NCBI GenBank assembly: GCA_964017185.1 | Contig: OZ024872.1 | Coordinates: 59,637,817 to 59,701,816, forward strand | DNA from: Rugalucina vietnamica | Lineage: Eukaryota; Mollusca; Bivalvia; Lucinida; Lucinidae | DNA length: 64,000 bases | Direction of reading: 5' to 3' | In this document: piece after piece, positions 1 to 11,162 of the stretch | How positions within the stretch are numbered: position 1 is the stretch's first letter | Layout: each line of letters begins with the position of its first letter | Position numbers and translations under genes: made by a program | The notes under the pieces: model-generated | What the model was told of the DNA's origin: nothing | Database searches by the model: none | The model's input: the letters and a program-made list of their open reading frames with translations, nothing else

Positions 1-233
1 TTGCGAAAAAAATAATTTTTAACAAAATGACACCTATGAGAACTTAGACAATTTTTCTTCTTTTTGTTTACAGGGAAGGGCATTCACGGGCCGATCAACT
101 CCTACCACAGTTTTTGATGGAACAATTTCATATCGTGCCTACATGATCATCCAGTGGACATTTGCATGAAGAAATTTTATTGCGAAAAAATAGTTTTTGA
201 CAAAATGACACCTATGAGAACTAAGACAATTTT
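1..233 (+). repeat. HL-D tandem core, left part
   Basis: About 1.2 copies of a unit of roughly 188 bp that resumes after the nested HL-A copy at 2201. Each unit runs from a CATTCACGGGCCGATC-like block through an A-rich stretch to a pyrimidine tract ending GTTTACAG. The head of this element lies outside the window. The array is interrupted at 234 in the middle of the pyrimidine tract. Confidence 0.75.
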
Positions 234-2200
234 TAGCTCACCTGCGCCGAAGGCTCACAGGTGAGCTTATAGTATACCCATGCTCAGTCATCCGTCCGTC
301 GTACACAATTTCAAAGATCTTCTCCTCTGAAACCGCTTGGCCAATCAAAGCAAAACTTCATGTGGAGCATCCTTAGGAAGGGGGAACGAAAGTTTATATA
401 AATGGTCCAGGTCACATGACCAAGATGGCCCCCTTGGCTATAAATAGCAAAAACCTTTAAAAATCTTCTTCTCCAGAACCAGTGGGTCGATTTCCACGAA
501 ACTTGATATGTAGAATCGGGGACGCAGGCCCATCATTGTTTATATAAATCATGACCCTAGGATGACCTTGACCTATTATACGGCAAGGTCAACTTAGGTC
601 GCCAATGCATTTGAATGGGAAAAAATGGTAAAATGCTATTTAATGGGTAAAACTTACTGGGAATAGGCAAATGGACAGAAGATTAATGTTAATGGAAAAT
701 TTTAACCCCTGGGGGGTTGTCTGCCCCTGCCCCGGGGCTATATACATGTATATGACCATAATATTCAAACATCTTCTTCTCTGAAACCGCTAGGCCAATC
801 GAAGCCAAACTTCATGTGGAGCATCCTTGGGAAGGGGGAATGAAAGTTTATATAAATGGTCAAGGTCACATGACCAAGATGGCCGCCATGGCTATAAATA
901 GCAAAAACGTTTAAAAATCTTCTTCTTCAGAACCAGAAGGCCTATGATTTTGAAATTTGGTGTGAAGCATCTGGGAATGGAGCTCTACAAAGTTTATATA
1001 AATCATGACCCTGGGATGACCTTGACCTATTTTATGGCAAGGTCAACTTAGGTCTCCCATGCATTGGAATGGGAAAAGATGGGAAAATGTAACTAAGTGG
1101 CAGAAAACTTGCTAGAAATGAGCAAATGGACAGAAGATTTATGTTTAAGAAAATATTTTGGGCCCAGAGGGTTGTCTGCCCCTACCCCGGGTCTATATAC
1201 ATGTATATGACCATAATATTGAAACATCTTCTTCTCTGAAACCGCTAGGCCAATCAAAGCCAAACTTTTTGTGGAGCATCCTTAGGAAGAGGGAATTAAA
1301 GTTTGTATAAATGGTCAAGGTCACATGATCAAGATGGCCACCATGGCTATAAATAGCAAAAACCTTTAAAAATCTTCTTCTTCAGAACCAGAAGGCCTAT
1401 GATTTTGAAACTTGGTATGAAGCATCTGGGAATGGAGTTCTACAAAGTTTATATAAATCATGACCCTGGGATGCCCTTGACCTATTATACGGCAAGGTCA
1501 ACTTATGCCGCCCATGCATTTTAATGGGAAAAAATAGGAAAATATCATGTAATAGCAGAAAACTTGCTAGGAATGAGCAAATGGACAGAGATTTATGCTT
1601 ATGAAAATATTTTAGGCCCAGGGGTTGTCTGCCCCTGCCTGGGAGCTATATACATGTAGATGACCATAATGTTCAAACAGCTTTTTCTCAGAAACTGCTT
1701 AGCCAGTCAAAGCCAAACTTTATGTGGAGCATCCTTAGAAAGAGGAAATGAAAGTTTATATAAATGGTCATGGTCACATGACCAAGATGGCCACCATGGC
1801 TATAAATAGCAAATTTTTTTAAAAATCTTCTTCTTCAGAACCAGAAGGCCTTTGAATTTGCAACTTGGCATGAAGCATTAAGGAACGGAGGTCTACAAAA
1901 TTTATATAAATCATGACACTTGGATGACCTTGACCTATTTCACGGCAAGGTCAACTTAGATCGCCCATGCATTTGAATGGAGAAAATTGTTAAAATGTCA
2001 TTTGAAGGACAAAACTTGCAGTTAATTGGCAAATAGACTGAATTTTTATGATTTGAAAAAGACATTGACTCCAAGAGTTATTCTGACCCTGCCCTAGGGT
2101 TATATACATGCATTGTACCATTCTAGTCTAACAAGTTTATTAGTGCATGTATATATCTCAGGTCTCAGGTGAGCGTTTACAGGACCATTGGTCCTCTGGT
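234..2200 (+). mobile_element. HL-A copy 1, complete, Helentron-like non-autonomous
   Basis: The head AGCTCACCTG at 235 folds back on CAGGTGAGCT and is followed by a GTCC-rich stretch. The core has about four units of roughly 450 bp, each with TCACATGACCAAGATGGC and TGACCTTGACCTATT. The tail has CTCAGGTGAGCG, the hairpin AGGACCATTGGTCCT and ends CTGGT at 2200. It sits inside an HL-D unit. Comparing the T run at the site with other HL-D units fits insertion between Ts with no duplication (or a TT duplication). No protein is encoded. Confidence 0.8.
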
Positions 2201-2633
2201 TCTTCTTTTTCTGTACAGGTAAGGGCATTCACGGGCCGATCAACTCCTACCACAGTTTTTGATGAAACAATTTCATATCGTGCCTACATGATGTACACCC
2301 ATTGGACATTTGCATGAAGAAATTTTATTGCGAAAAAATAATTTTTGACAAAATGACACCTATGAGCACTTAGACAATTTTCTTCATTTTGTTTACAGGT
2401 AAGGGCATTCACAGGCCGATCAACTCCTACCACAGTCTTTGATGGAACAATTTCATATCGTGCCTACATGATGTACACCCATTGGACATTTGCATGAAGA
2501 AATTTTGTGAAATTTTTTTTTTTGACAAAATGACACCTATGAGAACTTAGACATTTTTTCTTCTTTTTGTTTACAGGTATGGGCATTCACAGCGGGGGGT
2601 ATCTAATAAGCATTGCTTATTGCCAATTCTTGT
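2201..2633 (+). mobile_element. HL-D 3' part and terminus
   Basis: Two further core units resume here, then a G-rich subterminal block (GCGGGGGGTATC), a perfect 7-bp hairpin AATAAGC-ATT-GCTTATT at 2605-2621, and the end CCAATTCTTGT at about 2633. The ending matches the hairpin plus CTNGT terminus of the other HL families. Confidence 0.65.
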
Positions 2634-2705
2634 TTTTGCTCTAAACATAAATTGTGGGTATTTGTTAGCTAACGTGTACCCACAATCAATGTTTAAAGCA
2701 AAAAA
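2633..2705. repeat. Long-hairpin repeat, copy 1 (degenerate)
   Basis: Imperfect inverted repeat with arms of about 28 nt (2633-2660 against 2677-2705) around a short centre. Both arms carry the GTGGGTA/TACCCAC block found in the much better hairpin at 13741-13848 and in the half copy near 11080. HL-D ends directly against its left arm. Confidence 0.6.
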
Positions 2706-2762
2706 TATTAATAACATCAGTTTTTGCATGATATTTATAGAATTTTACAGCTGAAAATATCT

Positions 2763-2784
2763 TTTTATTTATTTATTTATTTAT
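2763..2784. repeat. (TTTA)n microsatellite
   Basis: Short run of TTTA units within AT-rich DNA. Confidence 0.85.
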
Positions 2785-3746
2785 AAAATATTTTATGAGG
2801 GTGACAAGGGGTGTTCTTAAATTCTTGTCATCGACTCATTTTCTCCTACACCAGCATCTGTACCAAAAGAAAATTACATGATAAATGATTCTTTGCGATA
2901 TTGAAACCACTCAACCATTTTAAGATGACACAATTGATCATTGCAAACAGTCTCTAAAGAGGGACACCTTTATGACACTGCATACACATACTTCACCCAG
3001 TCCAATAAGACAGTATAACATTTGAATTAAAATGGTTAGAAGAACCTTTACCTTAATAACACATAGGCAAAAAACTTATTTTCCTAAAACAGAAATTGCA
3101 ATTTTTACGAGAACTGCAATCATAGCACTATGCCTGTTTGTTATGAATTGTTAAATGAAAGAATGTTGGTATAGAAGTTTCAGAGCGTCATAGTTTCATT
3201 TCTAGTTATGACTGATCCAAATTGGTAATGCATAGGCTAGTGCTATGTGTCAGATCTTTGCTTATTTCATTGATACAAGTTTTGGATTGTTTGTCCTCTA
3301 AAGAATTGATTTATAAGTTGTAACATTTTGAAAAATAGCACAAAATTCATTTGAAAGAGGCATCCATACCACAATGTAATCATGTGCTTATACCAATACA
3401 ATTTTCCAAAATCAATTTACTTGATATTTTTAAGAAACTTTTGGTAAATGATTTCAATCAGAAAATGTGACTGGGTTTCTATTATTTTAGAGACGAATAG
3501 CTGTCCTAGAAACTGTGCGCCTGTTTCACCTTAAACCTGACGTAAATGTTAAATTGCCAGTTTAGCAATTTACAGCGAATATCCATTTAGACCATATAAA
3601 ACAAAATGAAGATAACCATAAATTTGATATATTCTCCATGCAATCCAGTTTGAAAAATCTGAAAATATTGAAAGGCGTAGCCTGTGCATTGATTTTAAAT
3701 GGCGCATATTCAAAATATTATGACGTCACAAAGCAGAGGCAATAAT
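2785..3746. other. Unannotated DNA
   Basis: Nothing recognised as coding or as a repeat family of this window. It is AT-rich. A perfect TGACGTCA octamer occurs near 3720, just before the head of HL-E. Confidence 0.5.
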
Positions 3747-6700
3747 TATGTCCCCCCTCCGAAGGGGTGGGGGACATATTGTTTTTGGTGTGGATCCCGT
3801 CGGCGTTGGCGTAGGCGTCGGCGTAGCTTATTGTCTGCACGATATCTCCTGAACCACTGGATGGATTTAGACCAAACTGGCACAGAAACTTCATTGGGAC
3901 AGCCGAATGGAGTGATTAGATTTCGATGACCTTGACCTTATTTTCAAGGTCACAAAGGTCAATTAACTGTTAGAAAATCCAGGTGTCTCCATTCGTTTCC
4001 GCTTTCTAACTTTAGTAGTTTTTGACCGATTTTATTCAAACTTTGCATATTAGTTGATACCGGCAAGGAGTGGTTTCGGATTGTAGATGGGTAAATTTCG
4101 TCAAACGACCTTAGAGTTATGGCCCTTGATTGAGGCTAAAAATTGCATTTTTAGCTCACCTGAGCCGTTAGGCTCACAAGGTGAGCTTATAGGATGGCCA
4201 TGATCCGACGTCCGTCCGTCGTCCGTCGTCGTCCACCATTTTCAAAGATCTTCTTTTCTGAAACCGCTTGGCCAATCAAAGCCAAATTTTATATGAAGCA
4301 TCTATAGGAAGGGGGAATCAATGTGTTTATAAATAATCCAGGTCACATGACCAAGATGGCCGCCATGCCCATATATGGTAAAAACCCGTTAAAATTCTTC
4401 TTCTCCAGAACCACTGGACCGATTTCAACGAAGCTTGGCATGAAGCATCGGGGACTAGAGTACTACAATGTGTTTATAAATTATGATCTTTGGATGACCT
4501 TGACCTATTTTGCAGCAAGGTCAACATGGGGAAAATTGTTAAAATGTCATTTAAAGTGAAAGTCTTGCAGGAAATGGGCAAATGGACTAAAGGTAGGTAA
4601 TTCTGAAAAAAAATTGGACCCCAGGGGTTGGTCTGCCCCCACCCCGGGGCAATATACATGTATATTACAAAAATATTCAAAGATCTTCTTCTCTGAAACC
4701 ACTTGGCCAATCAAAGCCCAATTTTATAGGAAGCATCTATGGGAAGGGGGAATCAATGTGTTTATAAATAATCCAGGTCACATGACCAAGATGGCCGCCA
4801 TGCCCATATATGGTAAAAACCCTTTGAAATTCTTCTGCTCCTGAACCAACGGACCGATTTCAACAAAACTTGGCATGAAGCATCGGGGACTGAAGTACTA
4901 CAATGTATTTATAAATTATGACCTTTGGATGACCTTGACCTATTTTACAGCAAGGTCAACATAAGTCGCTAATGCATTTGAATGGGGGAAACTTTCAAAA
5001 TGTCATTTTAAGTGAAAGTCTTGCAGGAAATGGGCAGTAGGACTGAATATTTAGCTCACCTGAGCCGTTAGGCTCACAAGGTGAGCTTATAGGATGGCCA
5101 TGATCCTGCGTCCGTCCGTCATCCGTCCGTACGTCGTCCGTCCGTCGTCATCCACCATTTTCAAAGATCTTCTTCTCTGAAACCGCTTGGCCAATCAAAG
5201 CCAAATTTTATATGAAGCATCTATAGAAAGGGGGAACCAATGTGTTTATAAATAATCCAGGTCACATGACCAAGATGGCGGCCATGCCCATATATGGTAA
5301 AAACCCTTCAAAATTCTTCTTCTCCGGAACCACTGGACCGATTTCAACGAAACTTGGCATGAAGCATCGGGGACTAGAGTACTACAATGTGTTTATGAAT
5401 TATGACCTTTGGATGACCTTGACCTATTTTACAGCAAGGTCAACATAGGTCGCCCATGCATTTGAATGGAGAAAATTGTTAAAATGTCATTTGAAAGGCA
5501 AATCTTGCAGAAAATGGGAAAATGGACTGAAGGTAGGTAATTCTGAAAAAAATTTTGACCCCAGGGGTTGATCTGCCCCCACCCCGGGTCAATATAAATG
5601 TATATTACAAAAATATTTAAAGATCTTCTTCTCTGAAACCACTTCGCCAATCAAAGCTAAATTTTATAGGAAGCATCTATGGGAAGGGAAAATCAATGTG
5701 TTTATAAATAATCTAGGTCACATGACCAAGATGGCCGCTATGCCCATATATGGTAAAAACCCTTTAAAATTCTTTTTCTCCTGAACCAATGGGCCGATTT
5801 CAACGAAACTTGGCATGAAGCATCGGGGACTAAAGCACTACAATGTGTTTATAAATTATGACCTTTGGATGACCTTGACCTATTTTATAGCAAGGTCAAC
5901 ATAGGTCGCCAATGCATTTGAATGGGGAAAAACTTTTAAAATGTCATTTAAAGTGAAAGTCTTGCAGGAAATGGGCAGTAGGACTGAATATTAATGATTC
6001 TGAAAAAAATTGGACCCCAGGGGCTCATTTGCCCCAGCCCCGGGGCATTATACATGTATATTACCATAATATTCAGACATCTTCTCCTTTGAAACCGCTT
6101 GGCCAATCAAAGCCAAATTTCATGTGAAGCATCTATAGAATGGGGGAATCAATGTCATGCCCATATATGGTATAAACCCTTCAAAAATCTTTTTCTCGGG
6201 AACCGGTGGACCGATTTCGAAGAAACTTGGCATGAAGCATCGATGACTCAAGTACTACAATGTGTGTATAAATCATGACCCTGTGGTGACCTTGACATAT
6301 TTTAAGGCAAGGTCAACATTGGTTGCCTATGTATTTGAATGGGTAAACTGTTAAAATGTCATTTGAAGGGAAAAACTTGTATGGACAGTATAAGTATAAT
6401 GGGGGAATCAATGTGTATATAAATAATCAAGGTCACATGACCAAGATGGCCACCATGCCCACCCTTCAAAAATCTTCTCCGAAACTGGTGGACCGATTTC
6501 GAAGAAACTTGGCATGAAGCATCGATGACTCAAGTACTACAATGTATGTATAAATCATGACCCTGTGATGACCTTGACCTATTTTAAGGCAAGGTCAACA
6601 TGGGTTGCGTATGTATTTGAATGGGTAAACTGTTAAAATGTCATTTGAAGGGAAAAACTTGTATGGACTGTATATTGATTATTCTGAAAAAAATGGCCGA

Positions 6701-7466
6701 AGGGCTTCATCTGCCCCTATACTGTGACTATTTTCTATAACATTCGTATATACAGCAGATCTCAGGTGAGTGTTTACAGGACCATTGGTCCTCTGGTGTT
6801 CGTTTCCGCTCTCTAACTCGAGTAGTTTTTGACCGATTTTATTCAAACTTTGCATATTAGTTGATACCGGCAAGGAGTGGTTTCGGATTGTAGATGGGTA
6901 AATTTCGTCAAACGACCTTAGAGTTATGGCCCTTGATTGAGGCTAAAAATTGCATTTTGTTCGTTTCTGCTCTCTAACTTGAGTAGTTTTTGACCGATAT
7001 TCTTCAAACTTTGCATATGAGTTGATACCGGCAAGGAGTGGTTTGGGATTGTAGATGGGTAAATTTCGTCAAATGACCTTAGAGTTATGGCCCTTGATTG
7101 AGGTTAAAAATTGCATTTTTTTTTTTTCGTTTCCGCTCTCTAACTTGAGTAGTTTTTTACCGATTTTCTTCAAACTTTGCATATTAGTTGATACCGGCAA
7201 GGATTGGTTTGGGATTGTAGATGGGTATATTTCGTGAAACGACCTTACAGTTATGGCCCTTGATTTATGTTCAAAATTTAGGTTTGGGGCCGAGGTGGTC
7301 CATTACTTTTTACAGCTGAAACATTGTCTGTTGGTATATATTGGTTTTAATTTAAAATGTCTGTTGGTATATATTTTTCAGGGTTATATGTAAAAATTTA
7401 CAAAATTAAAAGTGGGTTGGGGCAGAGAGGGGGGACATATGTTTTCCTCTGAAAACTCCTTCTAGT
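3747..7466 (+). mobile_element. HL-E, complete element interrupted by HL-A copy 2
   Basis: The head TATGTCCCCCCTC at 3747-3759 has its exact reverse complement GAGGGGGGACATA at 7427-7439. The head itself folds with the GGGGGACATATT that follows. A GTCGGCGT-rich stretch comes next, then tandem units of 161-168 bp (starts near 6798, 6959 and 7127) with the phrase GAGTTATGGCCCTTGATT. The tail has the perfect hairpin GTTTTC-CTCT-GAAAAC (7441-7456) and ends TTCTAGT at 7466. Without the nested copy (4152-6797) the element is about 1.07 kb. No protein is encoded. Confidence 0.75.
4152..6797 (+). mobile_element. HL-A copy 2, with two heads and one tail
   Basis: Heads at 4153 and 5053 and a single tail ending CTGGT at 6797. 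The core is the variant with AAATTTTATATGAAGCATC (core 2). The flanking HL-E units give the empty site GCATTTTGTTCG. The filled site has five Ts before AGCTC and one T after CTCTGG, so the element is T...T with no duplication. The second head may be a nested copy that lost its tail or a product of recombination. Confidence 0.8.
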
Positions 7467-7582
7467 TCTATAAAGTAAAGGTGAATACATCCTACAAAAG
7501 TGTTTTCTGATGCTCATATGAATGGCAACTTTAGTAAAATGGAAGCAGAAAGTATATAGTGTTGCGAAGTTTACAGCATTTT
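7467..7582. other. Spacer between HL-E and HL-A copy 3
   Basis: About 115 bp of unassigned AT-rich sequence. Confidence 0.5.
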
Positions 7583-10151
7583 TAGCTCACCTGAGCCGAA
7601 GGCTCACAGGTGAGCTTTTAGTATACCCATGCTCTGGCGTCCGTTGTCCGTCCACAATTTCAAAGATCTTCTCCTCTGAAACCACTTGGCCAATCAAAGC
7701 CAAACTTCATATAGAGCATCCTTAGGAAGGGGGAAAGAAAGTTTATATAAATGGTCCAGGTCACATGACCAAGATGGCCGCCATAGCTTTAAATAGCAAC
7801 AACCTTTAAAAATCTTCTTCTCCAGAACCAGAAGGCCTATGATTTTGAAACTTGGCATGAAGCATTAGGCAATGGAGCTCTACAAAGTTTATATAAATCA
7901 TGACCCTGGGATGACCTTGACCTTTTTTACGGCAAGGTCAACTTAGGCCACCCATGCTTTTGAATTGGAAAAAATAGGAAAATGTCCTTTAATGGCAAAA
8001 AACTTGCTAGGAATGAGCAAATGGACAGAATATTCATGTTTATGAAAATATTTTGGGCCCAGAGGGTTGTCTGCCCCTGCCTGCCTGGGGCTATATAGTT
8101 ACATGTGTATGACCATAATATTCAAACATTTCTGAAACCACTTGGCCAATCAAAGCCAAACTTTATGTGGAACATTCTTAGGAAGAGTGAATGAAAGTTT
8201 GTATAAATGGTCAAGGTCACATGACCAAGATGGCCACCATGGCTATAAATAGCAAAAACCATTAAAAATCTTCTTCTCCAGAACCAGAAGGCCTATGATT
8301 TTGAAACTTGGCATTAAGCATCAGGCAATGGAGCTCTACAAAGTTTGTATAAATCATGACCCTGGGATGATCTAGACCTTTTTTACGGCAAGGTCAACTT
8401 ATGCCGCCCATGCATTTGAATGGGAAAAAATAGGAAAATGTTATTTAATGGCAAAAAAATTGTTAGGAACGAGCAAATGGACAGAAGATTTATGTTTATG
8501 AAAATATTTTGGGCCCAGAGGGTTGTCTGCCCCTGCCCCGGGGCTATATACATGTGTATGACCATAATTAGCTCACCTGAGCCGTTAGGCTCACAAGATG
8601 AGCTTATAGGATGGCCATGATCCGGCGTCCGTCCGTCCGTCGTCCGTCCGTCTGTCCACAATTTCAAAGATCTTCTCCTCTGAAACCGCTTGGCCAATCA
8701 AAGCCAAATTTTATATGAAGCATCAATAGGAAGGGGGAACCAATGTGTATATAAGAAATCCAGGTCACATGACCAAGATGGCCGCCATGCCCATATATGG
8801 TAAAAACCCTTCAAAAATCTTCTCCAGAACCGGTGGACCGATTTCAACGAAACTTGGCATGAAGCATTAATGGCTCAAGCACTACAATGTGTATATAAAT
8901 CATGACCCTGTGATGACCTTGACCTATTTTACGGCAAGGTCAACATAGGTCGCCAATGCATTTGAATGGGGAAAACTTTTAAAATGTCATTTGAAGTGAA
9001 AGTCTTGCAGGAAATGGGCAGTAGGACTGAATATCAATGATTCTGAAAAAAAGTTTGACCCCAGGGGCTCATGTGCCCCCATCCCGGGGGCAATGTACAT
9101 GTATATCTCCATAATATTCAAACATCTTCTCCTCTGAAACCACTTGGCCAATCAAAGCCAAATTTTATGTGAAGCATCAATATGAAGGGGTAACAAATAT
9201 GTATATAAAAAATCCAGGTCACATGACCAAGATGGCCGCCATGCCCATATATGGTAAAAACCCTTCAAAAATCTTCTTCTCCAGAACCGGTGGACCGATT
9301 TCAACAGAACTTGGCATGAAGCATTGGTGGCTAAAGCACTACAATGTATATATAAATCATGACCCTGTGATGACCTTGACCTATTTTACAGCAAGGTCAA
9401 CATAGGTCGCCAATGCATTTGAATGGGGAAAACTTTTAAAATGTAATTTAAAGTGAAAGTCTTGCAGGAAATTGGAAGTAGGACTGAATATTAATGATTC
9501 TGAAAAAAATTGGACCCCAGGGGCTCATGTGCCCCCATCCCACGGCAATATACATGTATATTTCAATAATATTCAAACGTCTTCTCTGAAATCGCTTGGC
9601 CAATCAAAGCCAAATTTTATGACCATAATATTCAAACATCTTCTCTGAAACCGCTTGGCCAATCAAAGCCAAACTTAATGTGGAGCATTCTTAGGAAGAG
9701 TGAATGAAATTTTGTGTAAATGTTCAAGGTCACATGACCAAGATGACCGCCATGGCTATAAATAGCAAAAACCTTTAAAAATCTTCTTTTCCAGAACCAG
9801 AAGGTCTATGATTTTGAAACTTGGCATGAAGCATCAGGCAATGGAGCTCTACAAAGTTTGTATAAATCATGACCCTGGAATGACCTTGACCTTTTTACGG
9901 CCAGGTCAACTTAGGTTGCCCATGCATTTGAATGGGGAAAATCGTTACAATGTCATTTGAAGGGCAAAACTTGCAGTAAATTTGGCAAGTGGACTGAATC
10001 TTTATGATGTAAAAAAGAAATTGATGCCAGAGGTTGCTCTGACCCTGCCTTGGGGTTATATACATCATCGTAACATGTATATTACCCTTCTAGTTAAACA
10101 AGTTTATCTCAGGTCTCAGGTGAGCGTTTACAGGATCATTGGTCCTCTGGT
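7583..10151 (+). mobile_element. HL-A copy 3, with a second head inside
   Basis: Head at 7584, a second head at 8570 set directly into a CCATAAT motif of the core, and the tail ending at 10151. The core switches from core 1 (GGCCTATGATTTTGAAAC type) to core 2 after the second head. It switches back near 9620 without a second tail, which indicates exchange between copies. Confidence 0.75.
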
Positions 10152-10609
10152 CTATACTTGTGATCGAAATTATATATTTTAAATTTACTGGAAAACAACG
10201 CAGTGTCATTACTGTACCATGTTCTAGAATGCGATTACTATAGGGTCGTGCGTCGGAGAGCAATAATTTTGATACTAATCTGATCAAGAAAGATTACACT
10301 TTCACCACATATAAACAGCATTCTCATTGTTAGTCCACGGGAAAAGTAATCAAGCAAATGACAAGAATTAAAGAACTCCCCTCGTATATTGTTTGGGCAG
10401 TTTTTCGTAATGGTAGAGCGCCGGACACCGCATGTAGGGAACCTGGTAGTGGAAGCGGAAGAAAACCAGTCATCCATGTTAGATTACAACAAACCAAACA
10501 CAATAAAAGAAACAATCAGCCTTTGAAATCCTGACTCCATGGAGAAATTGCATGTTTAGATATCTGTTTAAATATCCGAAACAAAACACACATAAAATGA
10601 TAATACATC
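10152..10609. other. Unannotated DNA, possible SINE scrap
   Basis: No gene seen. At 10408-10455 a stretch containing TGGTAGAGCGCCGGAC resembles a tRNA-like A-box region of a SINE, but no convincing B box follows, so this is only a hint. Confidence 0.35.
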
Positions 10610-10790
10610 CAAACCTCTTTATACCACGGTTCATTACAGCATGGTTTTGGATATAACACGGACCATTCATGGACCCAAAATGGTCTAATTGTGCTATATA
10701 TCTATATATTTTACTCTTGTTATAACACGGATTGGATAGCTAACAAGGAAGTTGTCTTGGACCCCAACAATAGTGTTATAAAGAGGTTGA
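10610..10790. mobile_element. Short TIR element (MITE), copy 1
   Basis: About 180 bp with inverted ends: CAAACCTCTTTATA at 10610 and TATAAAGAGGTTGA at 10777. A second copy lies at 39826-40008 and shares the internal GCATGGTTTTGGATATAACAC and TGGACCCCAACAAT blocks. The CTCTTTATAACA-type ends suggest Tc1/mariner (Tigger-like) ancestry, but I cannot show a TA duplication. Confidence 0.65.
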
Positions 10791-11162
10791 GATTTACAAA
10801 CACTAATTTGCACTTAAAACTAATGTTTGCATAGAAAGCAGGAACAGGTACATTTACACTCATTTTACAAGAAAACAAACCCATGACCTTATATATTGGT
10901 GTTAGTTTTAAATTTGACAAGAGTTATGGCCCTTGATTGGTGTCACAATTTAATTTCCACTCAATACATTACAAAAACTTGCCCATGCAATAAACATAGA
11001 TGTTTGAGCTTTAAAAATTGAAAATTTTTCAGCTGAAAAATTTTGATATTTTTCTTAATTTAGCACAAAACATAGATTGTGGGTACACGTTAGAACCGCC
11101 TCCCCGAGGCAGTTCTAATGAGGAGTAGGAAAAATAGGTATACCTCTGCAAACCCCAGTTTT
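10791..11162. repeat. Half copy of the long-hairpin repeat plus spacer
   Basis: From about 10975 this resembles 13660-13800 (CCCATGCAATA, AAAATTTTTCAGC, then the CATAGATTGTGGGTAC block and GTTAGAACCGCC). The right arm of the hairpin is mostly lost near 11120. A stray GAGTTATGGCCCTTGATT phrase, as in HL-E and HL-B, sits at 10921. Confidence 0.55.

Noticed and set aside
234..2200. CRISPR-like array
   Set aside because: Units of about 450 bp without short constant repeats and unique spacers; the DNA is eukaryotic.
10408..10455. tRNA gene
   Set aside because: Only an A-box-like stretch; no cloverleaf or B box.
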